Positions 34,539 to 42,311 of a stretch of DNA of 64,000 nt are shown piece by piece. Position 1 is the stretch's first letter. Every line of letters starts with the position of its first letter. Both the position numbers and the translations under genes were made by a program. Source of the stretch: Bog-473 sp963726135 (GTDB lineage: Bacteria > Actinomycetota > Acidimicrobiia > Acidimicrobiales > RAAP-2); contig CAVSBE010000008.1 in assembly GCA_963726135.1 (NCBI GenBank), positions 496,001-560,000 on the forward strand, in the 5' to 3' direction. Below the pieces are notes generated by a model, which was not told the DNA's origin, did no database searches, and saw only the letters and a program-made list of their open reading frames with translations.

Positions 34539-36445
34539 GACAGCACCTCCTCGACCACATCCTGCACGGTCCGGCCGGTCGTATCGAGCCGGTGGGCATC
34601 CTCCGCCTCGCGGAGTGGCGACGCATCCCGCGTCGAGTCGATCCGGTCGCGGCGGGCCACCCCCTCGGGCGCCTCGTCGTCGCGCCGGCGTGCCCGCTCC
34701 TCGGCGGAGGCCGTCAGGTACACCTTCAGGTGGGCCTCCGGGAAGACGACGGACCCGATGTCGCGCCCTTCGACCACTCCTCCACCGTGCGCCCCGGCCC
34801 AGACGCGCTGGCGCTGCACGAGCTGTCGTCGCACCTCGGGGTTGGCCGCCACGACGGAGACGGCCTGCCCCACCTCGGGCGACCGGATGACCGACGTGAC
34901 GTCGTGCCCGTTGATGCTGACGCGCTCGCCCACCTCAATGGACGCGGCGCGGGCGAGGGCGGCCACCGCCGCCGTGTCGGCGGGTGGCGTGCCCTCGGCC
35001 AGGGCCTCGGCGGCCACGGCCCGGTACATGGCCCCCGTATCGAGCCGCTCCACGCCGAGGCGCTCCGCCACGGCGGTCGAGACCGTGGACTTGCCGGCGC
35101 CGGCCGGGCCGTCGATCGCCACGAGCAGCGCCCGTGGAGCCGGCCCGGCGCCCGTGATGCGCGCGAGCTCCTCCGCGAACGCCGGATAGCTGGTCGCCAC
35201 GGCAGCGAACCCGGTGACGAGGCTGCGCTCGTCCCGGCCCGCCGCGAGCGCCGCCACGGCCGCCGCCATCGCCATCCGGTGGTCGCCAAGGCTGTCGAAC
35301 CGGGCGCCGCGCAGCGGGCCGCCGCGGCCGGTCACGGCCAGCGTGTCGCCTTCGATCCGTGCGCTCGCCCCGAAGGCCTCGACCATGCCGGCCACCGCCA
35401 CGAGCCGATCAACCTCCTTGACCCGGAGCTCGCCGACGTCGGAGAAGACGGTCGTGCCCGCGGCGACGGCAGCGGCCACGGCGAGGGCGGGGACCTCATC
35501 GAGCGACGGGATCTCGCTGGCCCGGACCTCGGTGGCGCGCAGCGGCCCCGCCGCGGCCCGGATGTTCGCCGTGACGCCCTGCCCGGGGACGACCGTGACG
35601 TCGGCCCCCATGCGTTGGAGCACGGTCACGTACCCCAGCCGGGCCGGGCCGCTGTACACCCCGGCGACCTCCACGCTGCTGCCCGGGACGACGCACCCGG
35701 CCACGATGAAGAAGGCGGACGCCGAGGGGTCGCCCGGCACCGTGCGGTCCACGGGCTCGAGCACCGAAGCCCGCACGCGGACGATGCGCCCCTCCCCCCA
35801 GGGCTCGACCGTCACGTCCGCGCCCGCCTCGGCCAGCATCTCCTCGGTGTGGGTGCGGGTCGTGACCGCTTCGCGGACGATGGTGGTGCCGCTGGCCGAC
35901 AGCCCGGCGAGGAGTATGGCCGACTTGACCTGGGCGCTCGCCACCCGGGACATCCAGTCGATGCCGTGCAGCCCACCACCCAGGACATGCAGCGGCGGGA
36001 GGCAGCGCGCCCCGCGGCCGCGCAGGGCAGCCCCCATGAGGCCGAGGGGCTCGGCCACCCGGTCCATGGGACGGGCCGAGAGGGACTCGTCGCCGACCAG
36101 CTCGGTCCCCCACTCGAACCCGGCCACCAGCCCCGCCAGCAGGCGCATGGAGGTCCCCGAGTTCCCGCAGTCGAGCGGGCCCGCTGGCCGGTGGAGCCGC
36201 CGGCGACCCCCGTGGACGACGACCGTCCCGTCGTCGTGGCGCTCCACCCCGGCGCCCATCGCCTCGACCGCGGCCAGCGAGGCGGCGACGTCGGCGCCGT
36301 CGGAGAGCCCGCGCACCGTCGACGTCCCCTCGGCCAGGGCGCCCAGGAGAACGGCCCGGTGCGAGATCGACTTCTCGCCCGGCGTGCGCACGGAGCCCCG
36401 GCAGGGCACGCCGCCGATGACGACGAGGACGCGGGGCGGGATCAC
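34529..36445 (-). CDS. aroA: AroA-Cmk fusion: EPSP synthase plus cytidylate kinase
   Basis: One uninterrupted 638-residue frame. Residues 1 to about 425 are 3-phosphoshikimate 1-carboxyvinyltransferase: TPGEKSISHRAVLLGALAEG (shikimate-phosphate site), LDCGNSGTSMRLLAGLVAG, SLSARPMDRVAEPLGLMG, DPSASAFFIVAGC, ELRVKEVDRLVAVAGMVEAF and LGDHRMAMAAAVAAL. Residues about 428-638 are CMP kinase: LLVAIDGPAGAGKSTVSTAV (P-loop), LDTGAMYRAVAAEAL, VVEGRDIGSVVFPEA and RDRIDSTRDASPL. The enzymes belong to different pathways (chorismate; pyrimidine nucleotides). The stop of tyrA overlaps the start as ATGA. The standalone cmk that usually lies here is absent, so the fused domain presumably serves as the cell's CMP kinase. 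Confidence 0.93.
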   Translation of the reverse strand: MIPPRVLVVIGGVPCRGSVRTPGEKSISHRAVLLGALAEGTSTVRGLSDGADVAASLAAVEAMGAGVERHDDGTVVVHGGRRRLHRPAGPLDCGNSGTSMRLLAGLVAGFEWGTELVGDESLSARPMDRVAEPLGLMGAALRGRGARCLPPLHVLGGGLHGIDWMSRVASAQVKSAILLAGLSASGTTIVREAVTTRTHTEEMLAEAGADVTVEPWGEGRIVRVRASVLEPVDRTVPGDPSASAFFIVAGCVVPGSSVEVAGVYSGPARLGYVTVLQRMGADVTVVPGQGVTANIRAAAGPLRATEVRASEIPSLDEVPALAVAAAVAAGTTVFSDVGELRVKEVDRLVAVAGMVEAFGASARIEGDTLAVTGRGGPLRGARFDSLGDHRMAMAAAVAALAAGRDERSLVTGFAAVATSYPAFAEELARITGAGPAPRALLVAIDGPAGAGKSTVSTAVAERLGVERLDTGAMYRAVAAEALAEGTPPADTAAVAALARAASIEVGERVSINGHDVTSVIRSPEVGQAVSVVAANPEVRRQLVQRQRVWAGAHGGGVVEGRDIGSVVFPEAHLKVYLTASAEERARRRDDEAPEGVARRDRIDSTRDASPLREAEDAHRLDTTGRTVQDVVEEVLSWL

Positions 36446-37536
36446 GACAGGTGTTCGGCCCGGCAGCGGTAGCCGTGCGACTCGACCGCCGCCGCCAGCG
36501 TCCCGGCGTCAGCGCCGTCGACGACGAGGATGAGCACCCCGCCGGTTCCCTCCGCCGAGTGCGCGATCTCGATGTCAAAGATGCCGATGCCGGCATCGGC
36601 GGCCAACGACGTGATCTCGGCCAGCACGCCGGCCCGGTCGTGCACCCGGATGCGCAGCTCGGCGAGGTGCTCGGGCCGGACGACGCGGGCGGGCAGGTTC
36701 CGCCGGGCTGCGCTGGCCCGCTGGAGTGAGGTGAGGAGGGCGTCGCGGTCCCGCGAGGCGACCCGGTCCCGGATCGCCTGCAGGTCGGCGACGAGCGCAT
36801 CGAGGGCCTCGACGATGGGCAGGGCGTTCTCGGCGCAGATGTCGGGCCAGATGCCGGGGTGGCCGGCCGCGACACGGGTCATGTCGCGGAAGCCGCCGGC
36901 AGCGAGACGGAGCAGGGCGCCGTCCTGCTCGGCGCCGGCAGTGGCGGCGTTCATGAGAGTGGCGGCGACGAGGTGCGGCACATGGGACACCACGGCCACC
37001 AGCCGGTCATGGTCGGCCGCCGCGAGCACGAGTACGTCGGCTCCCAGGCTCAGCACGACGCCGCGGAGACGTTCGAACGCCTGGAGATCGGTGACCGCCG
37101 TCGGTGTGAGCACCCAGACCGCACCCTCGAAGAGGTCTGGGTCGGCCCCGTGCAGGCCGACCTGCTCCGAACCGGCCATCGGGTGCCCGCCGATGAAGCG
37201 CGGGTTGTCCGCCTCGTCCACGATCGCCGTCTTGACCCCGCTGACGTCGGTCACCACGACGTCGGAGCGTCGCCCGGCCTGCGCCAGGAGCCGGCGGGCG
37301 ACACCGCCGACGGCGGCCGCAGGAACGGCGACGAAGACGACCTCCGCGTCGGGGTCGTCCCCGGCCGCGTCGATCACCCCCGAGGCGAGCGCCTCGCGCT
37401 CCCGCTCGACGTCGGCATCGAGCCCCGAGACGTGCCACCCCCGTCGCCGCAGCCCGAGGGCGATCGACCCGCCGATCAGCCCGGTCCCGACCACGAGCGC
37501 CCGGCGGCGCGCCTCGCCCTCAGTCGGGGAGGTCAT
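36442..37536 (-). CDS. tyrA: Prephenate dehydrogenase with C-terminal ACT domain
   Basis: 364 residues. The Rossmann fold is at the N-terminus: RRALVVGTGLIGGSIALGLR (GxGxxG), HVSGLDADVE (acidic NAD ligand) and VVFVAVPAAAVGG. Catalytic region: DVSGVKTAIVDE, RFIGGHPMAGSEQVGL (HPMAG, substrate-binding His and Ser) and VVSHVPHLVAATLMN. The last about 75 residues are an ACT domain (LRIHDRAGVLAEITSLAADA-like, IGIFDIEIAHSAEGT), expected to sense tyrosine. It converts prephenate to 4-hydroxyphenylpyruvate. It sits between aroH, whose 3' end it overlaps by 17 bp, and aroA-cmk, making an aromatic amino acid operon. Confidence 0.93.
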   Translation of the reverse strand: MTSPTEGEARRRALVVGTGLIGGSIALGLRRRGWHVSGLDADVEREREALASGVIDAAGDDPDAEVVFVAVPAAAVGGVARRLLAQAGRRSDVVVTDVSGVKTAIVDEADNPRFIGGHPMAGSEQVGLHGADPDLFEGAVWVLTPTAVTDLQAFERLRGVVLSLGADVLVLAAADHDRLVAVVSHVPHLVAATLMNAATAGAEQDGALLRLAAGGFRDMTRVAAGHPGIWPDICAENALPIVEALDALVADLQAIRDRVASRDRDALLTSLQRASAARRNLPARVVRPEHLAELRIRVHDRAGVLAEITSLAADAGIGIFDIEIAHSAEGTGGVLILVVDGADAGTLAAAVESHGYRCRAEHLS

Positions 37537-37894
37537 CGCGGAGCCCTTGGGCGCCGTGGAGGTAGACGTGGTGGATCTCGTCGCGGGTCTTGGTCGTGTG
37601 CACGTGGAGCAGCACCCGGATGCACCGCGGCATGGAGCCGGGCACGGCGATCTCGGCGGCGCAGAGCAGCGGGACGGCGCCGAACCCGGCAGTGCGGATG
37701 GCGGTGGCCGGGAACGTGCTCGTGACGTCCGCCGTGGCCGTGAACAGCACGGAGACGATGTCGTCCTCCACCAGCTCGTTGCGAGCCATGATCTCGCGCA
37801 TCAGCTCCTGGGAGCGCTCGGTGACCTGGGCCACGGTGTCCTCGTCGACCGTCGTCGCCCCGCGCAGACCCCTGACCATGAGTGCCGGTGGCAT
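37520..37894 (-). CDS. aroH: Chorismate mutase, AroH type
   Basis: 124 residues. AroH-class features are clear: VRGLRGATTVDEDTVAQVTE (active-site Arg of R-G-A-T-T), LMREIMARNELVEDDIVSVL, FTATADVTSTFPATAIRTAG, LLCAAEIAVPGSMPRCIRVL (active-site Glu and Arg) and HVHTTKTRDEIHHVYLHGAQ. It rearranges chorismate to prephenate, feeding the downstream tyrA product. The start may be the second Met (MVRGLRG). Like other AroH enzymes it has no regulatory domain; feedback would act on the ACT domain of TyrA. Confidence 0.92.
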   Translation of the reverse strand: MPPALMVRGLRGATTVDEDTVAQVTERSQELMREIMARNELVEDDIVSVLFTATADVTSTFPATAIRTAGFGAVPLLCAAEIAVPGSMPRCIRVLLHVHTTKTRDEIHHVYLHGAQGLRDDLPD

Positions 37895-37944
37895 AGCGGG
37901 TCACTCTACCGGCATCGCATCTGCGGCCCGGCTGTCAGGGATTT

Positions 37945-38700
37945 CTACGCTTGCGGGCCCGCTGCGGGCGCGCCCGGAGCCGCCGCGGCCGCCAGCGACC
38001 GGACCTCGCCGGCGGTCAGGCGACGCCACTGCCCGGGGGGCAGGCTCGTGTCGCGCACCGGCCCGATGCGGGTGCGCACCAGGCGGCGCACCGGATGCCC
38101 GACGGCGTCGCACATACGGCGGATCTGACGGTTGCGCCCCTCGTGGATGACGAGGCGCAGCACACCGGGCGCGAGCACACCGACCTCGGCGGGCGCGGTC
38201 GGGCCGTCGTCGAGCTCGACGCCCTGGCGCAGCGCCCGCAGGGCGCCGGGGGCGGGGGTGCCGCCGGACACCTCGGCCACGTATTCCTTGGCCACCCCGT
38301 GCGACGGGTGGGTGAGCAACTGGGACAGCGCCCCGTCGTTGGTCAGGATGAGGAGGCCCTCGGTACGGCGGTCGAGGCGGCCGACGGGGAACACGCGGGG
38401 CTCGGCCGGCACCAGGTTCACGACCGTCGGCCGCCCCTGCGGGTCGTCGGCCGTCGTGATGACCCCGTCGGGCTTGTTCACGAGGTAGTGCACGAGGCCC
38501 GGCGCGACGGGCAGGAGCACGCCGTCGAGCTCGACCCGGGCGGCCGATGGGTCGACCCGCCGGCCGAGGGTGGCCATCTGGCCGTCGACGGTGACGCGTC
38601 CGGCGGCGATCAGCTCCTCGCACGCCCGCCGCGAACCGATCCCGGCCCGGGCCAGGACCTTCTGGAGGCGCTCGCCGTCCGGTTCCTCAGGTGTCGTCGG
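37945..38700 (-). CDS. rluB: Ribosomal large subunit pseudouridine synthase (RluB type), start codon unclear
   Basis: An S4 RNA-binding domain (ERLQKVLARAGIGSRRACEE, LIAAGRVTVDGQ) is followed by the RsuA/RluB catalytic domain: HYLVNKPDGVITTADDPQGR, VFPVGRLDRRTEGLLILTND (catalytic Asp in G-R-L-D), THPSHGVAKEYVAEVSG and GRNRQIRRMCDAVGHPV. It makes a pseudouridine in 23S rRNA. In frame there is no Met, Val or Leu(TTG) codon between 38880 and the S4 domain, so no ordinary start codon fits; an indel near the scpB stop (38687-38689) or a CTG start is likely. It directly follows scpB in the standard actinobacterial order. Confidence 0.88.
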   Translation of the reverse strand, partial: PTTPEEPDGERLQKVLARAGIGSRRACEELIAAGRVTVDGQMATLGRRVDPSAARVELDGVLLPVAPGLVHYLVNKPDGVITTADDPQGRPTVVNLVPAEPRVFPVGRLDRRTEGLLILTNDGALSQLLTHPSHGVAKEYVAEVSGGTPAPGALRALRQGVELDDGPTAPAEVGVLAPGVLRLVIHEGRNRQIRRMCDAVGHPVRRLVRTRIGPVRDTSLPPGQWRRLTAGEVRSLAAAAAPGAPAAGPQA

Positions 38701-39295
38701 ACGCCGCCTCGACGCCGAGGCCGAGCGCCGACTGGAGGTCGCGCTCGAGGTCGCCGGCGACCTCTGGCCCGGGGAGGAAGTCCTCCACCGCCGGCAGCTG
38801 CTCGAGCGATTGGAGTCCGAGGCGCTCGAGGAAGAGGTCCGTCGTGCCGAACAGCGCCGGCTGGCCCGGGCCCTCGGCATGGCCGACCACCGCGATGTAC
38901 CCCCTCTGCTCGAGCAGCCGGGACACCCCGTCGACGTTCACGCCCCGCAGCGCCGAGATCTGGCCTCGCGAGACGGGCTGCCGGTAGGCGACGATGGCGA
39001 GCGTCTCGAGCGCGGCGGTCGAGAGGCGGTGCGACACCTCGCGGTTGGCGAAGCGCTCCACGTACGGCGCCAGGTCGGGATGCGTCTGCAGCCGGGCGCC
39101 GCCGGCGATGCGGGCCAGCACGAAGCCCCGGCGCTCGCGCTCGTAGGACACTGCCAGCTCGTCGAGCACCTCTTCCACCCGCTCGACGGGCTCCTCCACG
39201 AGCTCCGCCAGCAGCCGGGGAGGCAACGGCTCCACCGCCACCAGCAGGATGGCCTCGATCGTCCGGCCCAACTCAGCGCGTTCCACTGGATTCAA
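38687..39295 (-). CDS. scpB: Segregation and condensation protein B
   Basis: 202 residues. Double winged-helix ScpB: TIEAILLVAVEPLPPRLLAE, VLDELAVSYERERRGFVLAR, ETLAIVAYRQPVSRGQISAL, RGVNVDGVSRLLEQRGYIAV (the highly conserved IAY-Q-P-x-R and RGV-x-x-D blocks) and ALFGTTDLFLERLGL. It acts with ScpA and SMC to compact and segregate the chromosome. It begins 3 bp after the scpA stop, so the two are translationally linked. The acidic C-terminal tail is variable. Confidence 0.93.
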   Translation of the reverse strand: MNPVERAELGRTIEAILLVAVEPLPPRLLAELVEEPVERVEEVLDELAVSYERERRGFVLARIAGGARLQTHPDLAPYVERFANREVSHRLSTAALETLAIVAYRQPVSRGQISALRGVNVDGVSRLLEQRGYIAVVGHAEGPGQPALFGTTDLFLERLGLQSLEQLPAVEDFLPGPEVAGDLERDLQSALGLGVEAASDDT

Positions 39296-39298
39296 TCC

Positions 39299-40108
39299 TC
39301 ACCCCTCGTAGTCGTCGACGTCATAGCCGCCCAACTCCGCCAGGCCGCGGCCGCTGGCCGCGCCGGCGAGGTCGTCGGCGGCCAGCCACGTGATCGCCAG
39401 GTCCCCGAATGTCGTCCCTTGCCCGAGCGTGACCCTTCCCATCTTGCACAGCTCGAGCAGGGCCAGGAAGCGCACGATGACCTCAATGCGGGTGCGGCAG
39501 CCCTGGACCAGGGCGCGGAACGACGCGGCGCGCTGCGACTCGGGCACCGCGATGAGCTCGGTGACCGCCTCGGAGACCGAGACGGTGTCCACGGTGACGT
39601 GCGACAGGTCGACCCGCGGCACGGGGCGCTCGGCGGACCCGCGCAGGTAGGCCTGGGCCACGTCCTCGGGGGTGATGCCGGCCAGCAGGTCCGGGGCATG
39701 GACGATGAAGTCGTCGTCGAGTCCGACCTCGCGCGGGATTGACCGCGATGCCTGCTCGGCCAGGGCGACGAACACGTCGGCGGCGGCGGCATAGGCCCGG
39801 CACTCGAGCAGCCGGGCCAGCAGCAGGTCGCGCTCTTCCCACCCGATCAGGTCCTCGTCGTCGTCCGTGGCCTCGCGGCCGGGAAGCAGCCTCTGCGACT
39901 TCAGCTCGATGAGGATGGCCGCCACCAGCAGGAACTCGGACAGCTGGTTGAAGTCGATCATCTCGCGTTGTTCGGACAGCACGCTCACGAAGCCGTCGAC
40001 CACGGGCAGCAGCGGGATGTCGAGGACATCGACCTCGTGGGAGGAGACGAGGTGCAACAACAGGTCGATGGGACCCTCGAAGACAGGCGTGGAGACCGCG
40101 TAGGGCAC
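39299..40108 (-). CDS. scpA: Segregation and condensation protein A
   Basis: 269 residues, kleisin subunit of the SMC condensin. N-terminal FEGPIDLLLHLVSSHEVDVL, DIPLLPVVDGFVSVLSEQRE and EFLLVAAILIELKSQRLLPG are the SMC-neck-binding helices; the C-terminal winged helix is represented by RTRIEVIVRFLALLELCKMG and VTLGQGTTFGDLAITWL. First gene of scpA-scpB-rluB, divergent from trpS with an 88-bp gap. parA, usually found upstream in actinobacteria, is not here; trpS, a site-2 protease and a DksA-like gene lie between scpA and xerD instead. Confidence 0.93.
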   Translation of the reverse strand: MPYAVSTPVFEGPIDLLLHLVSSHEVDVLDIPLLPVVDGFVSVLSEQREMIDFNQLSEFLLVAAILIELKSQRLLPGREATDDDEDLIGWEERDLLLARLLECRAYAAAADVFVALAEQASRSIPREVGLDDDFIVHAPDLLAGITPEDVAQAYLRGSAERPVPRVDLSHVTVDTVSVSEAVTELIAVPESQRAASFRALVQGCRTRIEVIVRFLALLELCKMGRVTLGQGTTFGDLAITWLAADDLAGAASGRGLAELGGYDVDDYEG

Positions 40109-40196
40109 CCGCCGACGTTACCGAACCGGCCGGGGCCTCCCGCGCACCCCCCGGCCCCGCCGGTGTCCGGGCTGGTCCGCCCTACCATGGCGCCCC

Positions 40197-41177
40197 ATGA
40201 ACAGGGTCCTCTCCGGCATCGCGCCCTCAGGCAACTTTACCGTCGGGAACTACCTCGGGGCCCTGCGGCACTGGGTGTCGTTCCAGGAGGGCAACGACGC
40301 CTTCTACTGCGTGGTGGACCTGCACGCGCTCACCTCCGAGATCGACCCGGCTGCCCTCCGCGCCAACACCCTCGATGCCGCCCTCAACCTGCTGGCGGTC
40401 GGGCTCGACCCCGACCGGTGCACGCTCTTCGTCCAGAGCCACGTGCCCGAGCACACGCGGCTGACCTGGTTGCTCGAGTGCACCGCCACCATGGGCGAGC
40501 TGCGGCGCATGACCCAGTTCAAGGACAAGGGCAAGGGGCAGGAGGCCGTCCGGGTCGGGCTCTTCACCTACCCCGCCCTGATGGCGGCCGACATCCTCCT
40601 CTACGACGCCGACGAGGTGCCGGTCGGAGACGACCAGCGCCAGCACCTGGAGCTGGCGCGCGAGGTCGCGGTCCGCTTCAACAACCGGTACGGCGAGACG
40701 TTCACCGTCCCCGAGGCCGCCATTGCGGGGACGGGGGCACGGGTCATGGACCTTCAACACCCCGAGCGCAAGATGTCAAAGTCGGTGGAATCCCCGCTCG
40801 GCACGATCGGCCTCCTCGACTCCGACGAGGACATCACGAGGAAGGTGCGCCGGGCGGTCACCGACACCGACGGGGAGATGCGCTACGACCGCGCAACCAA
40901 GCCCGGCCTGGCCAACCTGCTCGACCTCCTCGCCGCCGCGACGGGGCGCACCCCGGTCGAGGTGGCGGCGGGCTACGAGCGTTACGGCGACCTCAAGGAC
41001 GACGTGGCGGCGGCCCTGCGCGAGCTGATCGCCCCCGTACGCCGCCGGCGGGCCGAGCTGGAGGCCGACCTGCCCTACGTCCACGCAGTGCTCGCGCGGG
41101 GCGCCGGACGCGCCCACGGGGTCGCATCGGCCACGTACACCCGCGCCGCCGATGCGATGGGGCTGCTCCCGGCCTAG
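40197..41177 (+). CDS. trpS: Tryptophanyl-tRNA synthetase
   Basis: 326 residues, class I. The HIGH-equivalent signature is SGIAPSGNFTVGNYLGALRH, and the KMSKS loop is HPERKMSKSVESPLGTI. Also visible: FYCVVDLHALTSEIDPAALR, SHVPEHTRLTWLLECTATMG, ELRRMTQFKDKGKGQEAVRV, LMAADILLYDADEVPVGDDQ and the anticodon-recognition C-terminal part. It charges tRNA-Trp in the cytoplasm. Its stop codon shares a CTAG with the stop of the convergent protease gene (4-bp tail-to-tail overlap). Confidence 0.95.
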   Translation: MNRVLSGIAPSGNFTVGNYLGALRHWVSFQEGNDAFYCVVDLHALTSEIDPAALRANTLDAALNLLAVGLDPDRCTLFVQSHVPEHTRLTWLLECTATMGELRRMTQFKDKGKGQEAVRVGLFTYPALMAADILLYDADEVPVGDDQRQHLELAREVAVRFNNRYGETFTVPEAAIAGTGARVMDLQHPERKMSKSVESPLGTIGLLDSDEDITRKVRRAVTDTDGEMRYDRATKPGLANLLDLLAAATGRTPVEVAAGYERYGDLKDDVAAALRELIAPVRRRRAELEADLPYVHAVLARGAGRAHGVASATYTRAADAMGLLPA

Positions 41178-41914
41178 CCGAACGTGAGGTTCAGCTGCAG
41201 CACGCTGGCCCACCAGGTGAACAGGTTGTTGAACAGCCAATTCAACGGGCCATGGGGGTACAAGAAGAAGTTCAACAGCACGAGCCCGAGGAGGATCGGC
41301 ATCGTGTACTGGCGGTAGCGGAGGTACGTGGGCCACCACCGCGTCGGGAGCAGCCGCTCGAAGAGCACCGAGCCGTCGAGCGGTGGCACCGGAATCATGT
41401 TGAACACACAGAGACCGACGTTCACGAAGCTCAGCCAGAAGACCAGCTGTCCGAGAACCGTGAGCGCGGTCGGCACCGTGAACCCGGATCGGTAGAAATG
41501 GACGAAGAGCCAGCCGAAGAGCCCGGCGAGCACCGCATTCGTCAGGGGCCCGGCCACGGACACGAGCACACCTTGGTTGCGCGGGCTGCGCAACCGTCCG
41601 ACGTTGACCGGCACCGGCTTCGCCCAGCCGAAGACCCCGACAGTGCTCAGCGCCAGGAGCGCCGGCACGAGAAGCGTTCCCACGGGGTCCACGTGGACCA
41701 CGGGGTTGAGGCTGAGGCGCCCCGCCCTCTTCGCGGTGTCGTCTCCGAACGCGTAGGCCACCCAGCCGTGGGACACCTCGTGGAGGATGATGGAGGGGAC
41801 GATCGCACAGAAGATGATGATCGCCTGCTCTTTGATGTTGTGGTGGGCGACCAGTGCGATGACGACTGCCGCACCGGCGACGATCCACAGGTTCCGCTTG
41901 GTCCGCTCGTCCAT
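41174..41914 (-). CDS. Site-2 protease family membrane metalloprotease (M50)
   Basis: ATG 41914 (MDERTKRNLWIVAGAAVVIA) is chosen over one 36 bp upstream because it directly precedes the first helix. Six membrane segments. Zinc-binding H-E-x-x-H in IILHEVSHGWVAYAFGD, the conserved NPVVHVDPVGTLLVP block, and the third ligand region MIPVPPLDGSVLF (P-P-L-D-G). About 246 residues, the small S2P/Rhodopseudomonas-type subgroup without PDZ. Such enzymes cleave transmembrane or membrane-associated substrates; the partner is unknown. Last gene of the xerD-dksA-like-M50 group; it ends overlapping trpS. Confidence 0.88.
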   Translation of the reverse strand: MDERTKRNLWIVAGAAVVIALVAHHNIKEQAIIIFCAIVPSIILHEVSHGWVAYAFGDDTAKRAGRLSLNPVVHVDPVGTLLVPALLALSTVGVFGWAKPVPVNVGRLRSPRNQGVLVSVAGPLTNAVLAGLFGWLFVHFYRSGFTVPTALTVLGQLVFWLSFVNVGLCVFNMIPVPPLDGSVLFERLLPTRWWPTYLRYRQYTMPILLGLVLLNFFLYPHGPLNWLFNNLFTWWASVLQLNLTFG

Positions 41915-41950
41915 CGGGCGCCTCCCGGAGGAGGCGCCGGGCGTGCGCAC

Positions 41951-42307
41951 CTACTGCTTGGCGGCGTCGGCGATGCAGAGGCGCGCTGCGGGCATGGCCT
42001 CGAGCCGGGCCGTCCCGATCGGCTTCCCGCACACCTCACAGATGCCGTAGGTCCCGGCCTCGAGGCGCTCGATGGCGGCTTCGACCTCGTCGAGAGCCTC
42101 CCGGAGCTCGGCCGCGAGGCGCTCGGCCTCACCCCGCTCCGCCGTCACCTGGCTGGAGTCGGCGAAGTTCGAGTCGTAGCTGAGGCCACTGCCCTGGTCC
42201 GCATAGCCGAGCTCCTTCAGCTGGGCTTGCAGCCCGGACTGCTCGTTGCGCAGGAGGGCAGCGAAATCGACGTCGGCGGTCTCCGCCGTAGGGGCCTCGT
42301 TCGGCAT
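41951..42307 (-). CDS. DksA/TraR C4-type zinc-finger protein
   Basis: 118 residues. The coiled-coil part is DFAALLRNEQSGLQAQLKEL and AAELREALDEVEAAIERLEA; the zinc finger is GTYGICEVCGKPIGTARLEA followed by MPAARLCIADA. Three cysteines are present (C-x2-C ... C); the fourth position has no Cys. Homologues modulate RNA polymerase through the secondary channel together with ppGpp, though actinobacterial DksA/TraR-like proteins are poorly studied. It starts 4 bp after the xerD stop, so it is co-translated with it. Confidence 0.88.
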   Translation of the reverse strand: MPNEAPTAETADVDFAALLRNEQSGLQAQLKELGYADQGSGLSYDSNFADSSQVTAERGEAERLAAELREALDEVEAAIERLEAGTYGICEVCGKPIGTARLEAMPAARLCIADAAKQ

Positions 42308-42311
42308 GCGC

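Noticed and set aside
34592..36472. 626-codon plus-strand open frame opposite aroA-cmk
   Set aside because: Composition (Arg/His/Gly/Pro) is that of an antisense shadow; the minus strand has two complete enzyme domains.
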